From assembly GCA_030068075.1 (NCBI GenBank), contig CM057835.1, positions 70,598,895 to 70,662,894 of the forward strand: 64,000 nucleotides of DNA. The letters run 5' to 3'. Positions 1 through 9,622 of the stretch are shown one piece after another. The notes beneath the pieces are model-generated. The model was given only the letters and a program-made list of their open reading frames with translations. It did not search any database and was not told the origin of the DNA. Origin of the DNA: Paguma larvata (taxonomy: Eukaryota > Chordata > Mammalia > Carnivora > Viverridae). A program made the translations under genes and the position numbers. The number at the start of each line of letters is the position of its first letter. Within the stretch, counting starts at the first letter, position 1.

Positions 1-659
1 CACAGCGATCCCAGGAGGTAAAGATCCAAACAATGGGGCTGTGAATGTAATTTCAGATGCTTTGCTAACAGATTTATGACAAGTCATCATTTCATTACCA
101 TTTTATTAATATTACCAAAATACATATCGTTACCAGGACAAATATCTAAATAATACAGTACTTAAATGTTTAAAACACACAAACAATAGTATCAGGTCCC
201 AAACTTTTCTTTGCCCCAACCACACTTTTCTTTTATCCCCCTCCCTGAGGCCACAACTCTGCTTACCCTATTATCTCAGGTAGTGACACATAGTTCTGAG
301 GCTCTTGGAAACACCTGCCATGTGGAATGCGAAAGAGTGTCATTAGACCATGTCTATTCTGTGGAACACCTGAAAGGATTCATCAGTCTGATCAGTTTTT
401 CTCCAATCCAGCCTTCGTCTAGGGCAACACACTAGGTCAAGCATCTCACTGTGGATGAAGAGACTTTGTGTCACCAAGACACACAGTTCTGAGGCCAAGT
501 CAGTAATTGTGCACAAAGGGGTAAGACGGAAAACATCCTTGGTTCTCTGTGCCACACAGATTTGTCCTGGTAGGAGATACATGGAACTGGACCCCTGAGG
601 CCAATCCTGACTCCAGTACCTCCTCCTGGAATCTAGAACACTAGAATCTTTCTCTTGAT
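1..659 (+). repeat. IGLV2-type spacer duplicon, copy A (direct)
   Basis: Non-coding spacer of the lambda V cluster. It aligns by eye, in the same orientation and with clear divergence, to about 61870-62500 and to about 11000-11580. Shared landmarks are the 'ACCATT...ATTAT' stretch near its start, 'TTTAAAACACAC', 'GAGGCCAC' and the 'TGTGGATGAAGAGACTT' segment near 450. In the other copies this spacer lies downstream of one IGLV2-like gene and upstream of the next. The copy is interrupted at 660 by an L1 and resumes at 4688. No gene is visible in it; the short open frames here have no recognisable domain. Confidence 0.65.
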
Positions 660-676
660 TTCAATGAGGTATTTTT

Positions 677-1106
677 TATAATAATTTATTGTCAAGTTTG
701 TTTCCATACAACACCCAGTAATCAACCCAACAAGTGCCCTCCTCTGTGCCCATCACCCACTCTCCCCCCTCCCACACCCCTCCTCTCCCCTCAGTTTGCT
801 CTTATTCTTTGAGAGTCTCTCATGTCATGTCTTCCTTCCTCTCTGTGGCTTTTTTTTCCCTTCCCCTCTTCCCCTCCCCCCTGGTTTTCTGCTAGATCTC
901 CCAAAGCCTACCTATGCGTGGGAACATATGGTATCTGTCTTTCTCTGTCTGACTTATTTCACTCAGCATAACTTCCAGTTCCATCCATGTTGCCACACAT
1001 GGCCAGATTTCATTCTTTCTCGTTGCTGCATGGTATTCCATTGTGTGTGTGTGTGTGTGCATATATATATATATACCACATCTTCTTTATCCATTCATCA
1101 GTTGAA
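677..1106 (-). mobile_element. LINE-1 3' end fragment (left part of an interrupted L1)
   Basis: Minus-strand carnivore L1 3' UTR and the very end of ORF2, recognisable from the CCCTCCCACACCCCTCC-type 3' UTR and the 'GTTGCCACACATGGCCAGATTTCATTC' region. A 17-bp direct repeat, TTCAATGAGGTATTTTT, lies at 660-676 and again at 4671-4687. The L1 parts at 677-1106 and 2623-4671 therefore look like one insertion at a TTTTT/A target that was later interrupted. A (TG)n(TA)n run occupies about 1042-1075. The junction with the next, non-L1 segment falls near 1105-1109. Confidence 0.8.
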
Positions 1107-2622
1107 CTAACACACATTTCTAAGAGCACAAGGTAGATGACAACCTGGCCAATGTTATATCATCTACATGGTGGCCTCAGGGTTTGGGAAAGAAGCAAAA
1201 CATGGATGTGGTAGTTTTGGATTTGACACAATCACGTCATTCTTGAGTATTTTAAATTTGCCTGTACTAAACCTTTAGACCTAATTTAGGTAATAATGTC
1301 TATTATTGTATTCGATAGCAAAGTGGTTACAAGTTGTTGTTGTTGTTGTTGTTGTTGTTTTCAGAAATCAATCAGCTGGGCATCTGAGGTTAGGTCAGTA
1401 GCCCAGAAGATTATATTCTTGTCTCTTGAGGTTATTGTGGACAGAACTCATGAGAACATTCTAGCTCTCCAGACACATCCAGCAGGAAGTAATCCTAAAC
1501 ATTTCACAGAGCAGGCTGCTTATGTTTTGTGTTCTGTTAGTACCAGCAACAAATTCTGCTTCCTCTCCCCAGAGAGGCAGAAGTCACTGTTTCTTTTAAA
1601 ACTCTTCTGGAATTTAGTATCCACACAATAACTCATGATGTTCAAACAATAAACATGACAGTCACCCAAAGTTGACTAAATGGCCACATGTACATGATAT
1701 CATGTAGTCCCAAGAGGAAGAAAGCAAATAGGTTTTAAAATATACAGAAATCGATACCTAGCATCTTATTTTGCAAGACAAATTGAATATGATGATTCGT
1801 ACACATTAGAAATTTTAAAAATTGCAACAAAAGGGAGGGGGAAGGAAGATGTGAAGTCATGGAAAATAACTGGCCCTTATTGTAGAAATTCTATGATCCC
1901 ATGAATAATAATTGCCCAGAGGTGCTGATTCCCTGAATGCACTGTACAGAAAGAAAACGGTGGATATTTAGATCTTTGGGACACCTAGAATGTTTCAAAC
2001 CATCTCTATCAAAAGTGAGCTCTCTGGGACACCTGGGTGGCTCAGTTGGTTAAGCGGCCAACTTCGGCTCAGGTCATGATCTCACAGTCTGTGAGTTCGA
2101 GCCCCGCGTCGGGCTCTGTGCTGATGGCTCAGAGCCTGGAGCCTGCTTCACATTCTGTATCTCCCTCTCTCTCTGCCCTTCCCCTGCTCATTCTCTGTTT
2201 CTATGTCTCTCAAAAATAAATAAATGTTAAAAAAATTAATAAAAAAAAGTGAGCTCTCTACATCTGAAACTAATATCATGTCCTATACCAAATGTACATA
2301 ATGTTTTAAATATCAAACAATCTCTCATCTTTTCATAGAAATATTTATATTTAAATGTATGTTCCTTTACTATTTAAGAATACTCCAGAGGCTGTTCTTA
2401 CAGCTTGAGACCACATACTGAAAACACTAGGGGTACAGTGGCCCCAAATAAGTCATATGGAAGCCATCCTCTTCACACAATATATAAGTTCAGGATTTCT
2501 TTGCAATGTTCCCTATTATTAACATACTAATTACTTTCCCAGAAAGAAATTGTGGTCTTGTTCTAAAAGAAGACACAGTAGAATAGGCAATGGTGCCTCT
2601 TGCCCTCCGATGCTCATGTAGA
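1107..2622 (-). repeat. Inverted copy of the IGLV spacer duplicon
   Basis: This segment matches the reverse complement of about 60610-62130. Examples: 1140-1320 mirrors 61900-62100 (shared 'CTACATGGTGGCCTC' and 'TTCGATAGCAA'), 1300-1360 mirrors the AACAACAAC run near 61870, and 2440-2620 mirrors 60610-60790 (shared 'CACACAATATATAAG' and 'GCTCATGTAGA'). The other spacer copies in the window are in direct orientation, so this is an inverted duplication or inversion. It sits between two L1 pieces and contains one later SINE (2026-2244). A (GTT)n run at about 1336-1361 is longer than its counterpart. No gene is seen. Confidence 0.75.
2026..2244 (+). mobile_element. CAN SINE (felid tRNA-derived type)
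   Basis: Plus-strand SINE with the tRNA-like head 'GACACCTGGGTGGCTCAG', a B-box-like 'GAGTTCGAGCCCC', a TCTCTCTCTGCCC-type CT-rich body and an AAATAAATAAAT tail. It is flanked by the 15-bp duplication AAAAGTGAGCTCTCT at 2011-2025 and 2245-2259. The paralogous spacer at 61211-61225 carries the same target once (AGACAGCTCACTTTT on the + strand) with no SINE, so the insertion postdates the duplication. Confidence 0.93.
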
Positions 2623-4671
2623 AAGATTTCATTCTTCCTCATTGCTGTGTAGTATTCCATTGTATGTATGTATGTATATATATATACCGCTTCTTCTTTA
2701 TCCATTCATTAGTTGATGTACACTTAGTCTCTTTCCATGATTTGGCTATTGTTGAAAGTGCTGCTATGAACATTGGGGTACACGTGCCCCTATGCATCAG
2801 CAGTACTGTATCTCTTGGGTAGATTCCCAACAGTGCTATTGCTGGGTCATGGGGTAGTTCTATTTTCTTTTTTTTGAGGAACTTCCACACAGTTCTCCAG
2901 AGTGGCTGCACCAGTTTGCATTCCCACCAACAGTGCAAGAGGGTGCCTGTTTCTCCACATCCTCGTCAGCATCTATAGTTTCCCGATTTGTTCATTTTAG
3001 CCACTCTGACTGGTGTGAGGTGATATCTCAGTGTGGTTTTGATTTGTATTTCCCTGATGATGAGTGACATTGAGCATCTTTTCATGTGTGTGTTTGCCAT
3101 TTGGGTGTCTTCTTTGGAGAAGTGTCTATTCATATCTTTAGACCATTTCTTCACTGGGTTATTCATTTTTCAGGTGTGGAGTTTGGTAAGTTCTTTATAG
3201 ATTTTAACTACTAGTCCTTTATCTGATATGTCATTTGCAATTATCTTTTCCCATTCCATTGGTTGCTTATCCGTGTTTTTTTTTTTTTTGGTTGTTTCTT
3301 TTGCTGTGCAGAAGCTTTTTATCTTGATGAGGTCCCATTAGTTCATTTTGGCTTTTAAATCCCTTGCCTTTGGAGAGGTGTTGACTAGGAATTTGGTGCG
3401 TCTTAGATCAAAGAGGTTTTTCCTGCTTTCTCCTCTAGGATTTTGACGGTTTCCTGTCTCACATTCAGATCCTTCATACATTTAGAGTTGATTTTTGTGA
3501 GTAGTGTAAGGAAGTGGTCTAATTTCATTCTTTTGCATGTTGCTGTCCAGTTCTCCCAGCACCATTTATTACTGATCAGCACGGGAGTTTTGACCTGCTC
3601 CGTTTCCGACCTGGGCCGGTTCACCCCTCCTTAGGCAACCTGGTGGTCCCCCGCTCCCGGGAGGTCACCATATTGATGCCGAACTTAGTGCGGACACCCG
3701 ATCGGCATAGCGCACTACAGCCCAGAACTCCTGAGCTCAAGCGATCCTCCTGCCTCAGCCTCCCGAGTAGCTGGGACTACAGGCGCGCGCCACCGCGCCC
3801 GGCTCCCAGCACCATTTATTAAAGAGGCTGTCTTTTTTCCTTTGGGTACTTTTTCCCACTTTGTCAAAGATTAGTTGGCCATATACTTGCGGGTCCGTTT
3901 CTGAGTTTTCTATTCTATTCCATTGGTCTATGTGTCTGTTTTGTGCCAGTACCATACTGTCTTGATGACTACCGATTTGTAGTAGAAGTTGAAGTCTGGG
4001 ATCTTGATGCCTCCCTCCTTGGTTTTATTCTTCAGTATTACTTTGCCTATTTGGGGTCTTTTGTGGTTCCATACAAATTTTAGGATTGTTTGCTCTAGCT
4101 TTGAGAAGAATGTTGGTGCAATTTTGATTGGGATTGCATTGAATGTGTAGATTGCTTTGGGTAGTATTGCCATTTTGGCGGTATTTATTCTTCCAATCCA
4201 TGAGCATGGGATGTTTTTTCATTTCCTTGTGTCTTCCTTGATTTCCTTCATAAGTTTTTTTATGGTTTTCAGCGAAGAGGTCTTTTACATCTTTGGTTAG
4301 GTTTATTTGTAAGTATTTTATGGTTTTGGTGCAATTGTGAAAGGGATTCACTTCTTTATTTCTCTTTCTGCTGCTTCATTGTTGGCGTATAGAAATCCCA
4401 CCGATTTCTGTACATTGATTTTGTACCCTGCAACTTTGCTGAATTCATGGATCAGTTCTAGCAGGCTTTTGGTGGATTCTGTCGGGTTTTCCATGTAAAG
4501 TATCATGTAATCTTCAAAAAGTGAGAGTTTGACTTCCTCCTTGCTTTTATTCTGTTTTGTTGTCTGATTGCTGATGCTAGGACTTCCAACACTATGTTAA
4601 ATAGCAGTGGCAAGAGTAGACACTTCTGTCGTGTTCCTGATCTCAGGGGTAAGGCTCTCAGTTTTTCTCCT
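2623..4671 (-). mobile_element. LINE-1 ORF2 fragment (right part of an interrupted L1)
   Basis: Minus-strand, 5'-truncated L1 covering the second half of ORF2, with many frameshifts and stops. The C-terminal cysteine-motif region lies near 2870-2990 and the FADD reverse-transcriptase region near 4500. Its right end at 4671 abuts the second copy of the 17-bp TSD that also flanks 677. About 100 bp at its left end (2623-2720) repeat, with roughly 10% difference by eye, the right end of the 677-1106 fragment. The element is interrupted by a 7SL pseudogene at 3572-3803. It is not coding. Confidence 0.85.
3572..3803 (-). pseudogene. RN7SL: 7SL (SRP) RNA retropseudogene, 3'-truncated, no poly(A) tail
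   Basis: Read on the minus strand from 3803, the sequence is near-identical to the vertebrate signal recognition particle RNA: it starts GCCGGGCGCGGTGGCGCG, continues through the Alu-domain 'GTAGTCCCAGCTACTCGGGA', then the S-domain 'GTTCGGCATCAATATGGTGA' and 'GGTCGGAAACGGAGCAGG', and stops just after 'GTGCTGATCAG'. About 230 of the usual ~300 nt are present. The S-domain 3' part, the closing Alu-domain strand and any A-tail are missing. A direct repeat, TCCCAGCACCATTTATTA, lies at 3554-3571 and 3804-3821, and the target resembles an L1 endonuclease site (TTTATT/AA). This identifies an L1-mobilised tailless retropseudogene, inserted into older L1 ORF2 sequence. It is not expected to make SRP RNA. 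Confidence 0.95.
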
Positions 4672-4687
4672 TCAATGAGGTATTTTT

Positions 4688-5709
4688 ACATCCTGACTCA
4701 GCTCTCTTTCATGCATTATTCTTGTTTTCTAACCATTTTGAGAGTTATTTCATTTCTAATAGCCCCACTGTTCTCATCCTCATAAGTACCATAATTGTAT
4801 TAATTTAATGTGTGATTCTTCCTCAGAACGAGTCTACATCCACCTCACATACATTATTCCTGTGTATTCCTGTGTCATGGCCTTCCTGGGATAAGAAAGG
4901 TGAATCTGAGAGGGATAATCTGGGCCACTTGATTTCTCTAGGGCCATATTTCATGGGAAGGAAGTAAAAGACAAAGGAAAGCATCATGAATTACATCAGA
5001 AGTGATCAGAAGGCCTTGGAGGATTTGGAGGGAAAGCAGGCGGAGGAGCAGAGCTGGAGTTTCCTGTTCCTTCTCAGGTGCCTTTCTTGGTGCTTGGCAC
5101 TTATCATCTGAGGCTACTAGTGGGAAGTGGTGGCCAGAATTTGGAAAGGGCAATTTTGGTTGTTCAGTCCTAATAGTACTTTCTGGAAACATTGCTAAGT
5201 GGTATGCAAGAGAAGGAGTGTCTAATATCTGTTGTGTCTCAATAATTCCATTTCTGGAAGTGCCAGTAAACATTTCCTAACTTCAAGCCATTGCAGAGCA
5301 GGGCAGAGAGTGATTCTTGAAAAACCAAGAAACTGAGGGGCACCAACATGGACTTGAGGGAGAATGAGACACCCAGCTCTGCCTGTGCTCCTGGGAAGAG
5401 GAGTAATTGAATCTCCCCTAATATGAACCAGCCTGGAGTGCTCTTCTTCCCCTCCTCACACACAGCAAAGGGGTCCTGACTCCTATCCCATCCCTACTAG
5501 AACTTCCCCAGTTGGAAGGTAAAAGACATCCAAGTCTGGCTTGAATTTCTAGGCTCTGGCATGGATTTAATCTGTGACGTGTCAGAAAGTCCATGTCAAA
5601 GCATTTTTAAGTCTGGAGACCTTAGTTCTGCTGCCCAGAGAGGCAGCAGAACTTTGTAGAATAGAGGACCAAGTAAGAGTGAGTGAAGAGAGGCAGGTAT
5701 AGGAAGCAC
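4688..5709 (+). repeat. Spacer and upstream flank of IGLV unit 1 (duplicon)
   Basis: Non-coding DNA that continues the spacer broken at 660. From about 5280 on it resembles the region upstream of unit 6 (about 63230-63570; shared 'GTCCATGTCAAAG' and 'GTTCTGCTGCCC'). No exon or complete repeat is recognised here. Confidence 0.5.
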
Positions 5710-5717
5710 ATTTGCAT
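5710..5717 (+). promoter_or_regulatory. Immunoglobulin octamer ATTTGCAT, unit 1
   Basis: A perfect ATTTGCAT octamer, the Oct-1/Oct-2 binding site of Ig light-chain promoters. It lies 105 bp upstream of the leader ATG, with an AT-rich TATA-like 'GGATAAGAGAG' about 35 bp downstream. It would drive germline and rearranged transcription in B cells. Confidence 0.85.
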
Positions 5718-5822
5718 GGAGGCCCCTTTCTCCTCTGACACAGGGGGAGGGGATAAGAGAGGGCTTGGGGAGCCAGGCCCAGGGTAAGAGTATCAGAAGA
5801 CAGTGCTGTTGGGGCATCTACA

Positions 5823-6292
5823 ATGGGGCCTGGGCTCTGGTCCTCCTCATCTCCTCACTCAGGACACAGGTGAGACCTCAAAGGAAGGGACCACAGGTCC
5901 ATCTGGGCTGATACTTTGCCTGCTCCTCAGACTCACCTGGGCCCCCAGGTTTCAACTCATTAGAATTTGTTCTTTCTCTTTTTAGGTTCCTGGGCCCAGT
6001 CTACTCTGAACCAGCCTCCCTCAGTGTCTGAGAACCTGGGAGGCACAGTCACCATCTCCTGTGCTGGCAGCAGCATTGACATTGGGAAATATAATTATGT
6101 CTCCTGGTACCAACAGCTCGAAGGCACATCTCCCAGACTCCTGATTTATTATGTAAATAAGCAGCCTTTGGGGATCGCTGGCCGCTTCTCTGGCTCCAAG
6201 TCTGGCAACACGGCCACCTTGACCATCTCTGGGCTCCAGGCTAAAGATGAGGCTGATTATCACTGTTGTTCATATGTTGGGAGTAACATTTA
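5823..6292 (+). pseudogene. Ig lambda variable segment, IGLV2-like; leader frameshifted, V exon intact
   Basis: Leader exon 5823-5869, intron 5870-5985, V exon 5986-6292. The V exon reads in one open frame: [19 protein letters not shown] (FR1), first Cys in [11 protein letters not shown]1 IDIGKYNY, core Trp in VSWYQQ, FR2 to LLIY, FR3 [17 protein letters not shown], and DEADYHC with the second Cys followed by CDR3 CSYVGSN. Splice donor (CACAG/GTGAG) and acceptor (TTTTTAG/GTTCC) are intact. The leader exon is 47 nt, against 46 nt in the other leader exons of this window (net +1: two G inserted after the ATG, one base lost later), so the ATG is out of frame with the V exon. No in-frame ATG replaces it within the leader exon. 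The unit could still rearrange at DNA level but should not give a normal lambda chain unless the leader differs from this assembly. FR3 has His where Tyr usually precedes the second Cys. Confidence 0.8.
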
Positions 6293-6331
6293 CACAGTGG
6301 TCCAACTTTATGGGGAAGTGAGACCCAAACC
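6293..6331 (+). other. V-lambda recombination signal (23-bp spacer), unit 1
   Basis: Heptamer CACAGTG (consensus) at 6293-6299, spacer of exactly 23 bp, nonamer ACCCAAACC at 6323-6331 (consensus ACAAAAACC). This is the RAG1/RAG2 target that joins V-lambda to J-lambda. Confidence 0.9.
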
Positions 6332-8024
6332 TTCCCTGTACTCACAGGCTCCCTTCATCCCTGTGCAGAGGGGCTTCATGCAGCATGGTCTTGAGACTTC
6401 AGATATGACTGCTCCCCTTTTTTGGAAAGGTAAAGTAGAATTAAACATACTCTGCAAAATTGTCTGGGAAATGACAGAGCTTATTTGCCTCTGTAATGTG
6501 GTCCTGGAAAGCGACTCTTTCTAACTCTGCTAAGGTGGGAACTTTCAACCAGGAGAAGCCTGTGCAATGCATTTCTTGCAATTCCCAAGAAATCCTCACT
6601 TTAAATGATTCCATTTCACATACCAGTGCAGGCTGGCTGGGAATCAGTTTTCCAGAATGGGTGTTGTTTTAGAACTAATTGGAAACCGAGTTTCTAACCT
6701 GCCCTTTTTAGTGTTAATGGTTTTTTGAGTTATATTTAGATATCATAAAACTCACCCATTTTTTAAAAATGGCCTTGAGTTTATTCTCCAAATTGTGAAA
6801 GCATAACCACCATCACATTTCAGTTGTCCTTGGAAGAAACTCTATACCTATTGGCATTCATCTCCCACTTCCCACCAATTTACCCAGGCCCTAGCAATCA
6901 ATCGTCTACATTCTGTCCTCATAGCTTTGCCTAGTCTGTGCATTTCATATATATGGAGATGCACAATATGGTATCTTTTGAGAGTGCTTCTTTCACTTGG
7001 AATAATATTTTCAAGTTACAAATTTGTTGTGACATGTACTAGTATTTAGTTAGTTTTACTGCCAAAATATATCCTACTGTAGGATAAATTACACTTAAAA
7101 ATTGAATTATTAGACATTTTTCAGTCCTTTCCACCTTGCCCTAGTTAACCTGAACCTCCTTGGTCAGCTAATATTCTGAGTGTCAGTGATCGAAGTAATA
7201 GCACCTAAGAAAATATCTGAAGACATGGCTGAGGGAATGAGGATATAAGGAAGGTGACTTTTTCAATGTCCCTTCATTTTTGTTCCCACATCCAAGGAAC
7301 CTGAACAGGGGAAAATATGATTTGAGACTTCGTGATAGGTAGAATCTTCTCTGCCCTGAAATCAATGAGCCCCTGCCCTGGAGCAGCCCTGCATGTGGCC
7401 TGTCTGCCCAAAGAGTGGGTTCTTTCGAAAATGGCTCCTTTGTTCCAAAAAGAAGAGCTATTGGCTGGGCATGTCCCCATTCCACAGAGGTCCCCAACAT
7501 ATCTGATTTCCATGGGTTGTAAATGGGTCGTAAACTCAATTGCTGGCTGAAATGCCAATGATAAAATATTGATAACAACACATATATGTAACCAATGTTC
7601 AAGAATTCTTCATGTATTGAATGAATCTGAGCATAGCCCTCAGAACTTAGTATAGGACCAAGTCTCTTCCCAGTTGTGCAGAACTTTCTATATTTAGCCC
7701 TGGAAATACCATGTCCTGGCAACAACCTCATTCGTGAGCCAATGTTGATGGATGTTCACTTTAGGATAGATCTTAGTCTCTTCCCATAATGTTCTTTTCC
7801 AAATCTTTCTCTATGTCCAGTTTTCTTTCCCTAATAAATGGTCAGTACTTTCATGATTCAGGCATCTAGACTGGAAGAACAACACACCTTGAGTCCTAGC
7901 AGTTGTAAGTGTACTGCCACAAGACATGTTGTAAGAGAGACATAGAATGACATCCTGAGTTACAGCTTTATGTTTGCAAAAGAATGATCATAGGCTGTGC
8001 CTGCCTGAAGGATGTGTCTTCATC
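6332..8024 (+). repeat. Downstream flank of IGLV unit 1 (duplicon)
   Basis: Non-coding; resembles 59253-60560 downstream of unit 5 (shared 'GCAGAGG(G)GCTTCATG', 'GGTGGGCTCTTTC' and 'CAAAATGGCTCC'-like stretches). An old L1 fragment at about 6710-7110 is present here but not in the other copy. The longest open frame on the minus strand (7183-7731) has no recognisable domain and lies in this spacer. Confidence 0.5.
6715..7110 (-). mobile_element. Ancient L1 3'-end fragment
   Basis: Reads like the minus strand of a mammal-wide old L1: 'AAACTCACCCATTTT', 'CATAACCACCATCACA', 'TGCATTTCATATATATGGA', then 'CTTCTTTCACTTGGAATAAT'. It is heavily diverged, with no open frame. The family assignment is from general familiarity with such repeats. 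Confidence 0.55.
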
Positions 8025-8039
8025 AAGAAATCCTGTAGG

Positions 8040-9112
8040 CAAGAGAATTAAAAGCAAAGATGAACTATTGGGACCTCATCAAGATAAAAAGCTTCTGCAC
8101 GGCAAAAGAAACAACCAACAAAACGAATAGGCAACCAACGGAATGGGAAAAGATCATCGCAAATGACATATCGGATAAAGGACTAATATCTAAAATTTAT
8201 AAAGAACTTACCAAACTCCAAACCCGAAAAACAAACAACCCAGTGAAGAAATGGGCGGAAGATATGAATAGACACTTCTCCAAAGGGGACATTCAGATGG
8301 CCAACAGACACATGAAACGATGCTCAATGTCACTCATCATCAGGGAAATACAAATCAAAACCACACTGAGATACCACCTCACACCAGTCAGAGTGGCTAA
8401 AATGAACAAATCAGGAAACTATAGATGCTGGCGAGGATGTGGAGAAGTAGGCACCCTCCTACACTGTTGGTGGGAATGCAAACTGGTGCAGCCACTCTGG
8501 AAAACGGTGTGGAGGTTCCTCAAAAAAATGAAAATAGAGCTACCCTATGACCCAGCAATAGCCCTGCTAGGAATCTACCCAAGAGACACAGGAATGCTGA
8601 TGCATAGGAGCACGTGTACCCCAATGTTCATAGCAGCACTTTCGACAATAGCCAAATCATGGAAAGAGACCAAGTGCCCATCAACTGACGAATGGATAAA
8701 GAAGTTATGGTACTTATATACAATGGACTACTACGTGGCAATGAGAAAAAATGAAATCTGGCCATGTGTAGCAACATGGATGGAACTGGAGGGTATTATG
8801 TTAAGTGAAATAAGTCAGTCAGAAAAAGACAGATACCATATGTTTCCACGAATAGGTGGACTTTGTGAAACTAAGCAAAAACCAGGGGGAGGGGAAGAGG
8901 GGAAAGAAAAAAAAGACACAGAGAGGGAGGGAGATAAAACATAAGAGACTCTCAAAGACTAAGAAAAAACTGAGGGTGAGGGGGATGAGGGAGGGGGGAG
9001 AGGGGGTGATGGGCATTAAAAAGGGCACATGTTGGGATGAACACTGGGTGTTATATGTAAACCAATTTGAAAATAAACTATTATAATAAAAAAAAAAAAG
9101 AAAGAAAAGTAA
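8040..9112 (+). mobile_element. Young 5'-truncated LINE-1 with TSD
   Basis: Plus-strand L1 3' end. An open frame at 8060-8944 encodes the last ~294 residues of ORF2p, including the cysteine motif C-X3-C-X7-H-X4-C ([18 protein letters not shown]). A short G-rich 3' UTR, AATAAACTATT and a poly(A) tail follow. The 15-bp TSD AAGAAATCCTGTAGG lies at 8025-8039 and 9113-9127. The ORF fragment starts mid-protein, so it is a dead-on-arrival insertion. The intact frame and close match to the full-length element at 13579-20756 suggest it is recent. Confidence 0.95.
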
Positions 9113-9215
9113 AAGAAATCCTGTAGGACGTGAAGGGGCCATAGTCTTGTTATTTTCTAAAGTCTCTGTTATGAGGCTTGCTTCCTGACTAATAGCATCA
9201 GAGTGATTCTATTTT

Positions 9216-9420
9216 TTTTAATTTTTGAATTAATTTTTGAGAGAGAGAGAGCAGGGGAGGGGTAGAGAGAAAGGGAGGAGACACAACACAGAATCTGAAG
9301 CAGGATCCAGGCTCTGAGCTGTCACCACAGAGCCTGATGTGGGGCTCGAACTCACAAACAGTAAGATTGTTACCTGAGCCAAAGTCAGATGCTTAACTGA
9401 CTGAGCCACCCAGGTGCCCT
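9216..9420 (-). mobile_element. CAN SINE
   Basis: Minus-strand SINE ending in 'ACTGAGCCACCCAGGTGCCC', with the AGAGAGAGAGAGCAGG body and a T-rich tail on the left. The TSD GTGATTCTATTTT is at 9203-9215 and 9421-9433. Confidence 0.92.
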
Positions 9421-9433
9421 GTGATTCTATTTT

Positions 9434-9622
9434 ATTGTTAAGTTTATTTATTTAGAAAAAGACAGAGACAGTACGAGTAGAGGAGGGGCAGAGAGAGGGA
9501 GACAGAGAATCCCATTGTTAGCATAAAGCCTGACCGAAAGCTGGAACTCACAAAACCTTGAGATAACGAGCTGAGCAGAAACCAAGAGTCAGATGCTTAC
9601 CTAACAGAGCCTACCAGGTGCC
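9434..9622 (-). mobile_element. CAN SINE, older
   Basis: A second minus-strand SINE directly beside the first ('TTTATTTATTTAGAAAAAGA' tail side; head 'CAGAGCCTACCAGGTGCCCC'). It is more diverged than its neighbour, and no clear TSD was found. Confidence 0.8.

Noticed and set aside
2026..2244. tRNA gene suggested by tRNA-like head
   Set aside because: The tRNA-like part is the SINE head with CT-rich body, A-tail and TSD; no separate tRNA gene.
3572..3803. Functional 7SL RNA gene or Alu element
   Set aside because: It includes the 7SL S domain, so it is not an Alu; it lacks the 3' ~70 nt and has a TSD, so it is a retropseudogene.
7183..7731. 182-codon minus-strand open frame
   Set aside because: No recognisable domain; lies in the duplicated IGLV spacer, and the paralogous copy does not show an obvious matching frame.
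8819..9142. 107-codon minus-strand open frame and similar ones at 14141-14350 and 48947-49156
   Set aside because: Antisense of the purine-rich L1 3' UTR; repeats in each young L1 copy.
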